DNA of 42,951 nucleotides, taken from positions 1-42,951 of the forward strand of contig JAXHTF010000035.1 in assembly GCA_034211275.1 (NCBI GenBank), read 5' to 3'. Below the pieces are notes generated by a model. That model had not been told where the DNA came from and ran no database searches. It saw only the letters and a list, made by a program, of their open reading frames with translations. The position numbers were made by a program, and so were the translations under genes. This document shows, one piece after another, positions 36,047 to 42,951 of this stretch; the stretch's first letter is position 1, and each line of letters opens with the position of its first letter. Source of the DNA: Acidobacteriota bacterium (GTDB lineage Bacteria; Acidobacteriota; Thermoanaerobaculia; Multivoradales; JAHZIX01).

Positions 36047-37426
36047 TCAGAGACTTCTTAGACGAGTAGGAGGAGGGGGACCCGCCCCAGGGGAGACGCC
36101 CTCCGTTTCGAAGAAGAAGCACTCCTCCCCAAAGGCCGGCTGGAGCTGGTCGAGCCAGGTGGCGTGGGGATCGTAGCGGGCGAAGAAGGTGCGGCCGGCC
36201 CAGTCCGGGGAGCGGCCCTGGAGCATTTCTAGGACGAAGGCCCGTTCGCCATGGATCGTTTCCACCCCCGCAATGCGCACCTTGCCGGGGAAGGCCGACA
36301 TCACCGGTCCCCGTACCGTGCGGGCGAGGCCCGAGACCCGGCGGTGGGCTTGCTGGAAGATCTCCAGAGTACGGGCCAACGGTACCTCGAAATACCGCTT
36401 CGGCCCGGTGTCCCGTTCGATGAAGAGGTAGTACGGCACCATCCCCAGCTGAACGCCTTCCCGCCACAGCTCCGCCCAGGGCTCGGGGGCGTCGTTGACC
36501 CGCCGCACCACCGGCGCCTGCATGCGGATCTGCGCTCCCGTGCCGCGCAGCCGAGAGATTGCCCGACGGGCGATGGAAGGCTGCAGCTCCACCGGGTGAC
36601 TGGCGTGGGCCATGATCGCCCCGTGGCGGCCGGCGGCTTCGATCTCTTCCAGCAGGCGCAGCAGATCGTCCGCATCCTCGTCGGTGACGAATCGTTGAGG
36701 CCAGTAGGCAAGGGCCTTGGTGCCGAAGCGAATATTCTGTACGTGCTCCAACTCCGGGGCCAGCAGCGGCTCGACGATGCGCCGTAGGAGCCGGGCCTTG
36801 AGGATCATGGCGTCGCCGCCGGTGATCAATACGTCGGTGACCTCGGGATGGAGCCGCAGGTAGCTCACCAGATCCTCGACCTCTCGGCCGCCGAAGCGCA
36901 TCTCCGCCGGGCCGACGAATTGAGCCCAGCGGAAGCAATAGGTGCAATAGGCGTGGCAGGTCTGACCGGCGGCGGGGAAGAAGAGCACCGTTTCCCGGTA
37001 CTTGTGCTGAAGTCCCTGCAGCCGCCGGCCGTCCAGCGTCGGCACGTTGTGGCTCAGCTGGCCCGCCGGCTGGGGGTTGAGCCGCTGCCGGATCTCCTGG
37101 GCCGCCGCCTCGACTTCCCGGGGGCCGGCACCCTGATGCAGCAGTCGCCGGATGCGCTGGAAGTCCTGCGGCTCGAGCATTCCGGGCTGGGGAAAGGTGA
37201 GCTGAAAGAGCGGATCCTCCGGCACCCGCTGCCAGTCGATGAGGTGCTCCACCACGTAGCGGTTGGAGCGAAAAGGGAGCACCCGGGCCACCACATCCAC
37301 CGCCTCCCGCAGAGGCTCCGGCAACGAAGACCACTGGGGCAGCCGATGAACGTTGCGGCGGGTCACCGCCTGGAAGCGTTGAGAGGGAGGGGAAGAAGGG
37401 GCTAGGGACAAAGGAGTCGTCATCAA
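36047..37426 (-). CDS. KamA-family radical SAM protein
   Basis: A 459-residue protein of the lysine 2,3-aminomutase family. The radical SAM cluster motif CHAYCTYC (Cys157, 161, 164) is intact, with FRW after it and ITGGDAMILK as the SAM-binding GGD segment. KamA enzymes bind PLP through a Lys in PGGGGK; here the equivalent place reads SAFPGKVRI (Lys382), so the glycine run is missing and PLP binding is uncertain. It therefore need not be a lysine aminomutase. An overlapping 431-residue frame on the same strand is a high-GC artefact. Two adjacent ATGs (37426, 37423) are possible starts, with GAGGA about 10 nt upstream. It stands alone on this strand. Confidence 0.88.
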   Translation of the reverse strand: MMTTPLSLAPSSPPSQRFQAVTRRNVHRLPQWSSLPEPLREAVDVVARVLPFRSNRYVVEHLIDWQRVPEDPLFQLTFPQPGMLEPQDFQRIRRLLHQGAGPREVEAAAQEIRQRLNPQPAGQLSHNVPTLDGRRLQGLQHKYRETVLFFPAAGQTCHAYCTYCFRWAQFVGPAEMRFGGREVEDLVSYLRLHPEVTDVLITGGDAMILKARLLRRIVEPLLAPELEHVQNIRFGTKALAYWPQRFVTDEDADDLLRLLEEIEAAGRHGAIMAHASHPVELQPSIARRAISRLRGTGAQIRMQAPVVRRVNDAPEPWAELWREGVQLGMVPYYLFIERDTGPKRYFEVPLARTLEIFQQAHRRVSGLARTVRGPVMSAFPGKVRIAGVETIHGERAFVLEMLQGRSPDWAGRTFFARYDPHATWLDQLQPAFGEECFFFETEGVSPGAGPPPPTRLRSL

Positions 37427-37553
37427 TCGGGTGTCCTCGGGAGGAATCGTTACGGTCGCATACTTATTCTGTGAGCCGGCCGGGCTGGTAGGGTAGCAAA
37501 ATCATCGAGTTTGGGCCTCCGGGGCCAGGACGCTCCCGAGCAGCGAAACATGG

Positions 37554-37582
37554 TTGGGCACGGCCCGCGGCTGCGCTATACT
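37554..37582 (+). promoter_or_regulatory. Sigma-70-type promoter of the GT2 gene
   Basis: TTGGGC (37554-37559) and TATACT (37577-37582) are separated by 17 bp, giving a predicted start near 37590 and a leader of about 95 nt before the ATG at 37686. Confidence 0.6.
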
Positions 37583-37685
37583 CCCTCTTTATGATTGCCG
37601 CCGGCCCTCTGTGGACGGAGTCGGCTGCACCTACCACCACCCGAGCATCATCCCCGTGTACCGTTCCTCGGAGCTTCCTTAGCTC

Positions 37686-38636
37686 ATGCGCGATCCTGCT
37701 GCCCGAATCGCCGTCGTCCTGGTCAACTGGAACGGCGCCGGCGATACCCTCGACACCCTGAAATCCCTCGACCGGGTACAGGGCCACGACCTATGGCCAC
37801 TGCTGGTGGACAACGGCTCCACCGACGATTCGGTGCAGCGGATCCGGGGGCAGCGTCCCAACCTCGACATTCTCGAAACCGGCGCCAACCTCGGCTTCGC
37901 CGGCGGCAACGAGGTGGGGATTCGGCGGGCTCTCGAGGATCCCGAGGTGGGCTGGATTCTGCTCCTCAACACGGATGTCGACGTCGATCCCGACTTTCTC
38001 CAGCCGCTCCTGGAGGCCTGTGCCGATCCCGCCGTCGCCGCCGCCGGGCCCAAGATCTTCTACGCCGATCCGGCGGACCGGCTGTGGGCCGCGGGTGGAA
38101 GATTACGGCTGCGGGAGACCGTCACCCAGGAATTTGGCCGCGGCGAGCCTGATGGACCGCGCTGGAGCCAGCCCCGGGACGTCACCTACCTGACCACCTG
38201 CTGTCTGCTCGTGCCCCGGGACGCCATGGAGGCCGTCGGGCCTTTGGACCCCGCCTACTTCATCAATGTCGACGACGCCGACTGGTGCCGCCGAGCTCTG
38301 GACGCCGGATATCGTCTGCGCTACGAGCCTGCCAGCGTGCTTTGGCACAAGGTGGCGGCCTCCACCGCCGGTTCCTACACTCCTCTGAAAACCTTCCACA
38401 CCGGCCGCAGCAACGCCATCTACGTGCGTCGTCACGAGGGAATGGGGGGAATCCTCGCCTTTGCTCTCGCCAACCTGGTGACCTTGCCGGCAGCGGCGTT
38501 GCGGGAGCTCTTCCGCGGCAATCTGCGCTCCGTGATCTCCAAGGCTCGAGGCGTGCTGCGGGGCCTCCGCGACCCGCTGCCGCCGGTACCTTCTCTCACC
38601 GCTGGCGCGCCCGCCGGCCCGGATTCCTCCCGTTGA
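37686..38636 (+). CDS. Glycosyltransferase family 2
   Basis: A 316-residue GT-A fold enzyme. The N-terminus has VVLVNWNGAGDTLDTLKSL and VDNGSTDDSV, the rhamnosyltransferase-like TGANLGFAGGNEVGIRRA segment, the metal-binding NTDVDVD (95-101) and the later YFINVDDADWCRRALDAGYRL catalytic region. It probably transfers a nucleotide-activated sugar to a polysaccharide or lipid precursor on the cytoplasmic face. A hydrophobic segment near 257-275 may associate it with the membrane. An overlapping frame starting at 37595 is rejected. The next gene, scpA, begins 25 bp after its stop. Confidence 0.92.
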   Translation: MRDPAARIAVVLVNWNGAGDTLDTLKSLDRVQGHDLWPLLVDNGSTDDSVQRIRGQRPNLDILETGANLGFAGGNEVGIRRALEDPEVGWILLLNTDVDVDPDFLQPLLEACADPAVAAAGPKIFYADPADRLWAAGGRLRLRETVTQEFGRGEPDGPRWSQPRDVTYLTTCCLLVPRDAMEAVGPLDPAYFINVDDADWCRRALDAGYRLRYEPASVLWHKVAASTAGSYTPLKTFHTGRSNAIYVRRHEGMGGILAFALANLVTLPAAALRELFRGNLRSVISKARGVLRGLRDPLPPVPSLTAGAPAGPDSSR

Positions 38637-38661
38637 GACGCTTCCCGTTGAGGTTCCGAGC

Positions 38662-39450
38662 GTGAAGAAGCCCGCGGTCAGCCTGCTGCCGGAGGAGTGG
38701 AAGGTTCAGCTGCCGGTCTTCGAAGGGCCGCTGGACCTCCTCCTGCACCTGGTCAAGGTCAATGAGGTGGAGATCTACGACATCCCGGTGCTCACGGTCT
38801 GCGACCAATTCCATGAGTACCTGAGCCTGATGGAGGAGCTCAACCTCGACATTGCCGCGGAGTTCATCTACGAGGCGGCGCTGCTCATCCAGCTCAAGTC
38901 CCGGCTGCTGCTGCCCAAGGTCAAGACCGAAGACGGCGAGCCGGAGGAGGACCCACGGGAGGTGCTGGTACAGCGGCTGCTGGAATACCGGCGGCTCAAG
39001 GAGGCGGCTCAGGAGCTGGCGGAAGTGGAGCGCCTACGCTTGGGCATGTGGACCCGCCAGGCCCGCCCGCCGCGCCTCGACCCCCTGGCCGAGGACGAGA
39101 TGGAGCTGGGAGATATCTCCCTCTACGATCTGCTGGCGGCGTTCAAGCAGGTGCTGGTGCGCTATGACAAGGAGCACCCACCGCCGATCCATCTGCGCGG
39201 CGAGGTCTATTCCGTGCGCGATCAGCTACGGCGCCTGCTGGATCGGCTGGAACCGGCCCGGCCGCTGGACTTCCTCGACGACCTGCGCCTGCTATCCTGC
39301 CGCGCCGAGGCCATCGCCGCCTTCTTGGCGGTGTTGGAGATGGCCAAGCTGAGCCTGGTGCGGCTGCACCAGACCGAGACCGGGGAGATCCTGCTCTACC
39401 GGACCACCCGCGAGATCCAGGAGCAGGAGTTGGAGACCATCCAAGGATGA
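38662..39450 (+). CDS. scpA: Segregation and condensation protein A
   Basis: ScpA is the kleisin that bridges SMC heads and carries ScpB in chromosome condensation. The 262-residue protein begins with the conserved FEGPLDLLLHLVKVNEVEIYDIPV segment, then YLxLMEELNLDIAAEFIYEAALLIQLKSRLLLP, and ends with a winged-helix SMC-binding domain (LSLVRLHQTETGEILLY). The start is GTG at 38662 with GAGG about 10 nt upstream. The stop overlaps the scpB ATG by 4 bp (ATGA), indicating coupling. Confidence 0.95.
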   Translation: MKKPAVSLLPEEWKVQLPVFEGPLDLLLHLVKVNEVEIYDIPVLTVCDQFHEYLSLMEELNLDIAAEFIYEAALLIQLKSRLLLPKVKTEDGEPEEDPREVLVQRLLEYRRLKEAAQELAEVERLRLGMWTRQARPPRLDPLAEDEMELGDISLYDLLAAFKQVLVRYDKEHPPPIHLRGEVYSVRDQLRRLLDRLEPARPLDFLDDLRLLSCRAEAIAAFLAVLEMAKLSLVRLHQTETGEILLYRTTREIQEQELETIQG

Positions 39451-40352
39451 GCGAATCGAAAGAAATGGAGGCGGCCCTGGAGGCCGTGCTCTTCGTATCT
39501 CCGGAACCGGTGTCCCGGGCCCGTCTGCTGGGGCTCTTCGACGAGGAGGAGCAGGACGCCGCCAAGGAAGCTCTCGCCACGGTATTGGAGCGCTATACCC
39601 CCACCGCCGAGTCCGGCGAGGATGGCCGCGGCGTGATGGTGGAGGAAGTGGCCGGCGGCGTGCGGTTGATCACCCGACCGGAGATGAACGACTGGCTACG
39701 GCGCTTTTTCGAGTCCGGCGCCTCCAAGAAGCTCTCCATGGGCGCCTTGGAGACCCTCGCCATCGTCGCCTACCGCCAGCCCATTACCGCCCCGGAGATC
39801 CAGGAGCTGCGCAGCGTCAATCCCTCCGGCGTGCTCAAGACGCTCCTGGAGCGCCGCATGGTACGCATCGCCGGCCGCAAGGAGGTGGTGGGGCGCCCCT
39901 TCCTCTACGCCACCACCCAGCATTTCCTCTTGCACTTCGGCCTCAAGAGCCTGAAGGACCTGCCGCCGCTGGAGGAGTTCGAAGAGGCCCTCGCCGGCGA
40001 GGGCTTGGGCGAGCTTCTCGGCGGTACCGATCTCGAAGAGGAAGTGCTGCGGGAAGCGGCGGAGATCGAGGAGCGGGACGAGGAACGGGAAGACCGGGCG
40101 GAGGAGCTGGCGGAGGCTCTGGAGCACGAGGCGGCGGAAGCGGAAGAAGAAGACGACGAAGAAGGTTCGGAGGCTCCGGATGGCGAGGGTCCCCCGGAGG
40201 GTGACTTCGCAGACGATGATCTCGCAGATGGGGACACCGAGCCGGAGGAGCTGGAAGAGAGCGAAGAACTCGACGACGAGTCCGAAGACTCCGACGAGCC
40301 CGAGGACCTGGAAGATCCCGAGGATCCCGAGGAAGGAACCACCCATGAGTGA
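39447..40352 (+). CDS. scpB: Segregation and condensation protein B with long acidic tail
   Basis: ScpB dimerises and binds ScpA in the SMC complex. Residues 1-185 carry the two winged helices: ALEAVLFVSPEPVSRARL, LETLAIVAYRQPITAPEIQELRSVNPSGVLKTLLERRMVRIAGRKEVVGRPFLY and HFLLHFGLKSLKDLPPLEEF, which cover the family's usual length of about 180-200. From about 195 to 301 a tail follows that is almost entirely Glu and Asp, with Gly, Pro, Ala and Ser. This tail is not part of the standard family. The stop overlaps the start of the pseudouridine synthase gene by 8 bp. Confidence 0.94.
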   Translation: MSESKEMEAALEAVLFVSPEPVSRARLLGLFDEEEQDAAKEALATVLERYTPTAESGEDGRGVMVEEVAGGVRLITRPEMNDWLRRFFESGASKKLSMGALETLAIVAYRQPITAPEIQELRSVNPSGVLKTLLERRMVRIAGRKEVVGRPFLYATTQHFLLHFGLKSLKDLPPLEEFEEALAGEGLGELLGGTDLEEEVLREAAEIEERDEEREDRAEELAEALEHEAAEAEEEDDEEGSEAPDGEGPPEGDFADDDLADGDTEPEELEESEELDDESEDSDEPEDLEDPEDPEEGTTHE

Positions 40353-41427
40353 GGAACGCCTGCAAAAGGTATTGGCCCGGGCCGGTGTCGCCTCGCGGCG
40401 CAAGGTCGAGGAGATGATTCGCCAGGGCTTGGTGACGGTCAACGGCCAGGTTGCCACCCTCGGGGACCGGGCGGACCTGGAGAAGGACGCGGTGAAGGTG
40501 GACGGCAAGCGCATCCATCCCATGACCGCCCCCCATCTCTATCTGCTCCTGCACAAACCTTCCGGGGTGATGAGCACCGTCTCGGATCCGGAGGGGCGGG
40601 AAACCCTCCTCGACCTGGTACCGCCGGCGCTGCACAAGGGGTTGGTGCCGGTGGGGCGGCTAGATTTCATGACCACCGGCCTGATCCTCCTCACCACCGA
40701 CGGCGAGTTCGCCCACCGCGTCGCCCACCCCCGCTACGGCTGCACCAAGACCTACGAGGTCAAGGTCAAGGGACAACCCGACGCCATCGCCCTGCGGCGG
40801 CTACGGGAGGGGATCGCCATCGAGGGGCGCAAGACCGCGCCGGCGGAGGTGGAGCACCGGCCCCTGCCCAAGGCCGTGGCCAGCGACGAGAACACCTGGT
40901 GGACGGTGAGCCTCACCGAGGGCCGCACGCGCCAGATTCGCGAGATGTTCCTACGCGTGGGGCATCCGGTGCTCAAGCTTCGCCGGGTGGCCATCGGCAC
41001 CGTGCGGGACGATCATCTGCCCCAGGGCAAGCTGCGGGAGCTCACCGAAAAGGAAGTCGAGAGCCTGCGCAAGGGCGTGCGGGAGCGCCCGGCGAAACAA
41101 CGGGGGAGCGGTGGAAAACGAGGCCGCCCGCCGAAGCCCAAGGACGATCGGGAGCGCGGTGGCAAGAAGACCGGCAAAGCCCCCGGCCAGCGATCCGGTG
41201 GGGGCAAGCCCGGTGGCGCCAAGCCTCGAGGGGGTAGGCCCTCTGGGAGCAAGCCCGGCGGGAAGGGACCCGGAGGGCGCGGCCCCTCCGGAAAGGGCCC
41301 CGCCAGGAAAGGACCTGCCAGGAGGGGGACGGGTAGCCAGGGGCCTGGCGGTAAGGGCTCGGGCGGCAAGGGCTCGGGAGGGAAAGGCTCCGGAGGCCGG
41401 CGCCCGGGAGGCAAAGGACGGCGATGA
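40345..41427 (+). CDS. rluB: RluB/RsuA-family rRNA pseudouridine synthase with basic tail
   Basis: It converts a uridine in large-subunit (RluB) or small-subunit (RsuA) rRNA to pseudouridine. Residues 1-60 are an S4 RNA-binding domain (RLQKVLARAGVASRRKVEEMI). The catalytic Asp107 is in GRLDFMTTGLILLT, and TEGRTRQIREMFLRVGHPVLKLRRVAIG closes the fold near 190-218. Residues about 247-360 are an added Lys/Arg/Gly/Pro-rich, disordered tail with simple repeats. The ATG at 40345 overlaps the scpB end by 8 bp; the frame is open further upstream but lies inside scpB. The scpAB context favours RluB over RsuA. Confidence 0.92.
   Translation: MSEERLQKVLARAGVASRRKVEEMIRQGLVTVNGQVATLGDRADLEKDAVKVDGKRIHPMTAPHLYLLLHKPSGVMSTVSDPEGRETLLDLVPPALHKGLVPVGRLDFMTTGLILLTTDGEFAHRVAHPRYGCTKTYEVKVKGQPDAIALRRLREGIAIEGRKTAPAEVEHRPLPKAVASDENTWWTVSLTEGRTRQIREMFLRVGHPVLKLRRVAIGTVRDDHLPQGKLRELTEKEVESLRKGVRERPAKQRGSGGKRGRPPKPKDDRERGGKKTGKAPGQRSGGGKPGGAKPRGGRPSGSKPGGKGPGGRGPSGKGPARKGPARRGTGSQGPGGKGSGGKGSGGKGSGGRRPGGKGRR
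41347..41391 (+). repeat. Three tandem 15-bp coding repeats in the rluB tail
   Basis: Three GGC-GGT-AAG-GGC-TCG-like units encode GGKGS three times, within a longer Gly/Lys/Pro-rich low-complexity tail. Confidence 0.85.
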
Positions 41428-42113
41428 GCGGGGGCGAGCAACTCGTCGTGGCCATCGACGGGCCCTCCGGCGTCGGCAAGAGCACCGCCGCCCGGGAGTT
41501 GGCCCGGCGCCTCGGCGTGCCCTATCTGGACACCGGGGCGATGTATCGCTCCCTGGGGCTCAAGGCGCTCCGGGAGGGGTTGGATCCGGCGGATCGTCCG
41601 GCGGTGGAGGCGCTGGCGGAGCAGACCGACATCGGGCTCCGGCGGGGGCCCGACGGCTCCTACGAGGTCCTACTGGACGGTGAGCCGGTGGGGGAGGCCA
41701 TTCGTACCCCGGAGGTATCCACCGCCGCCTCCGCCGTGGCGGTGCATCCCGGCGTCCGCCGGCGCATGGTGGCGCTGCAGCGGGCCACCGCCGAACGCCA
41801 CGGGGGAGTGCTGGAAGGCCGGGATATCGGTACCCGGGTCTTTCCCGAGACCCCATTCAAATTCTTCCTAGAAGCCGATCCCCAGGTGCGGGCGGAGCGG
41901 CGCTTTCTCCAGCTCCAAGAAAAGAGCGGCGGCGACGCACCGTCGCGGCAGAAGGTGGCCGAAGAGCTGGCGGAGCGGGACCATCAGGACAGCAGCCGCG
42001 GCGATTCACCCCTCACCTGCGATGCCAGCTACCACCGGGTAGATAGCACAAGCGCCACCGCCGAGGAGGTGGTGGCGCAAATGCTGGCGGTGGTTCGCCA
42101 CCGCCGGGGTTAG
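41424..42113 (+). CDS. cmk: Cytidylate kinase
   Basis: It phosphorylates CMP and dCMP with ATP in pyrimidine nucleotide salvage. The 229-residue protein has the P-loop GPSGVGKST (12-20), the CMP-binding YLDTGAMYRSLGLKAL segment, the family GRDIGTRVFPETPFKFFLEADPQVRAERR block and the LID region with ERDHQDSSRGDSPL. The ATG overlaps the rluB stop by 4 bp (ATGA). It ends the scpA-scpB-rluB-cmk cluster, an arrangement known from other phyla. Confidence 0.96.
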   Translation: MSGGEQLVVAIDGPSGVGKSTAARELARRLGVPYLDTGAMYRSLGLKALREGLDPADRPAVEALAEQTDIGLRRGPDGSYEVLLDGEPVGEAIRTPEVSTAASAVAVHPGVRRRMVALQRATAERHGGVLEGRDIGTRVFPETPFKFFLEADPQVRAERRFLQLQEKSGGDAPSRQKVAEELAERDHQDSSRGDSPLTCDASYHRVDSTSATAEEVVAQMLAVVRHRRG

Positions 42114-42141
42114 CAGCTGGAGCGGCTAGCGAAGGCTTCGA

Positions 42142-42831
42142 TCAGCAGACGTTCTCCACGCCGGCTTCCTCACAGACTCCGTCCAGCAGTCCCCAATAGG
42201 CATCCAGAGCCTGGTCCGCGGCGGCCAGCACGGCCTCGCCGTCGGCGCCGTTCTCCAGGCAGCGCAGCAGCGAGCGACGCTCGCCCTCACGGTGGCGCAC
42301 ATCCGCCTCCTGGTGGACCGTGAAGTACTCGACGGTCTGCTCGTCGGCGATGCCGTAGAAGCGCTCCAGCCCCTGGGCCTTGGTGTGGGAGACCTCCGGC
42401 TGCTGGCTCTCGTAGCAGTACAGAGCAGCCAGCGCCTGGGCGGTGTCGCTGGTGCACAGGCGTCGGAAGGTGTCGACGGTGGCCTGGGCTGCCGGCGCCG
42501 CGTCGGCCTGGGTCACCGAATCCTTGTCCAAGCCCAGTCCCGCAGCAAAGTCCAGCCAGATCTCCGGGTGGGCCCGCGGCTCGCTACGCTCCTCGCGCAG
42601 ATTGTCCAGCAGCTCCGCCCGCACCACTGCGTCGTCGGTGCGCTCCGCCGCAGCCTCCAGATGTCCCGGGAAGGCCTCCACATGGGGATAGTAGAAGCGG
42701 GCGTAGACGGCCAGTTGGTCGCGAGTCAGCTCGCCGGCATTCCACGCCTGATAGAAGGGGTGCTGGAGGATCGAGCGCTCGGCGATGCGGCGCTCCAGCT
42801 GCTCGAGAACGGAGTTGGGGCTGAGGCTCAT
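42142..42831 (-). CDS. CADD-like diiron oxygenase (putative p-aminobenzoate synthase)
   Basis: A 229-residue helical protein of the TenA/PqqC-like heme-oxygenase fold, CADD subgroup. Six metal ligands are in place: Glu81 and His88 (REERSEPRAH), Glu141 (CYESQQP), and His173, Asp177, His180 (HQEADVRH). The spacing matches Chlamydia CADD. The residues tied there to self-sacrificing p-aminobenzoate formation also appear: Tyr27, Tyr43, Lys151 and Tyr169. CADD enzymes replace PabABC in folate synthesis in some bacteria, so the same role is likely here. AGGGAG lies about 8 nt before the ATG, and a promoter is visible upstream. It is convergent with cmk. Confidence 0.9.
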   Translation of the reverse strand: MSLSPNSVLEQLERRIAERSILQHPFYQAWNAGELTRDQLAVYARFYYPHVEAFPGHLEAAAERTDDAVVRAELLDNLREERSEPRAHPEIWLDFAAGLGLDKDSVTQADAAPAAQATVDTFRRLCTSDTAQALAALYCYESQQPEVSHTKAQGLERFYGIADEQTVEYFTVHQEADVRHREGERRSLLRCLENGADGEAVLAAADQALDAYWGLLDGVCEEAGVENVC

Positions 42832-42892
42832 ATGGAATCTCCCTATCGTCGCGGTCCTGGTGTTCGTTCTTCGGGGTCGTTAGACTGACCGG

Positions 42893-42921
42893 AGTATACC
42901 CTCAGAAAGGTGCATTGTTCA
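42893..42921 (-). promoter_or_regulatory. Sigma-70-type promoter of the CADD-like gene
   Basis: On the minus strand TGAACA (42921-42916) and TATACT (42898-42893) are separated by 17 bp, about 60 bp before the ATG at 42831. Confidence 0.55.
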
Positions 42922-42951
42922 TCCGCTTCCGAGGTCTGCGCTAGTCTCGAC

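Noticed and set aside
36039-37334. 431-residue frame overlapping the radical SAM gene on the same strand
   Set aside because: Gly/Ala/Arg/Pro-rich with no motif, while the other frame has the radical SAM cluster.

Overview
The window is high-GC bacterial chromosome, gene dense, with no tRNA, phage, transposase or CRISPR array that I can see. An Acidobacteriota-like source fits best. The clues are an ECF sigma factor of the type that sits beside Ser/Thr kinase-TPR receptors, the scpA-scpB-rluB-cmk run, DUF4388-type and cNMP-FHA signalling proteins, and many large modular envelope proteins. This is inference from gene content, not a phylogeny.

Region 1 (1-14151, minus strand) is one tightly packed run of eight genes, several overlapping by 4 bp. 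In transcription order they are: an Hsp70-like protein with an N-terminal zinc ribbon and beta-sandwich domains; a membrane-anchored coiled-coil protein whose last 53 residues look like the GrpE beta domain; a zinc-ribbon beta-propeller protein; a signal-bearing membrane vWA protein; a small multi-pass membrane protein; a 1316-residue tubulin/FtsZ-like protein with a C-terminal zinc-ribbon array; a membrane-anchored trypsin-like protease; and a secreted or anchored protein with a DLDAH motif that runs off the left edge. I read it as a membrane-linked chaperone plus tubulin-like GTPase system. It is the best candidate here for an under-described system.

Region 2 (14305-19080) holds a TPR receptor kinase and its ECF sigma factor on the minus strand. 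Divergent to them is a secreted PPC-like protein with five near-identical 19-residue repeats. Its gene follows a structured leader that ends in an intrinsic terminator, which suggests attenuation.

Region 3 (19092-23240, minus) is a two-gene unit: a CHAT-protease membrane protein and a 691-residue membrane partner of unknown function.

Region 4 (23495-35320, plus) carries uvrB, uvrC, a DUF4388/J-like/TPR protein, the RNase P RNA, an LD-carboxypeptidase, a cNMP-FHA protein, recG overlapping a GT4 glycosyltransferase, and a small membrane protein. Intergenic gaps at 25487-25804 and 35321-35702 hold two copies of a structured dispersed repeat. The core is 52 of 54 bases identical, while the inner stem arms differ in sequence but stay perfectly complementary.

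Region 5 (35703-42951) has an orphan 98-residue protein, a KamA-family radical SAM protein (minus), a GT2 glycosyltransferase, the overlapping scpA-scpB-rluB-cmk cluster, and a convergent CADD-like diiron protein with the residues expected of an alternative p-aminobenzoate synthase.
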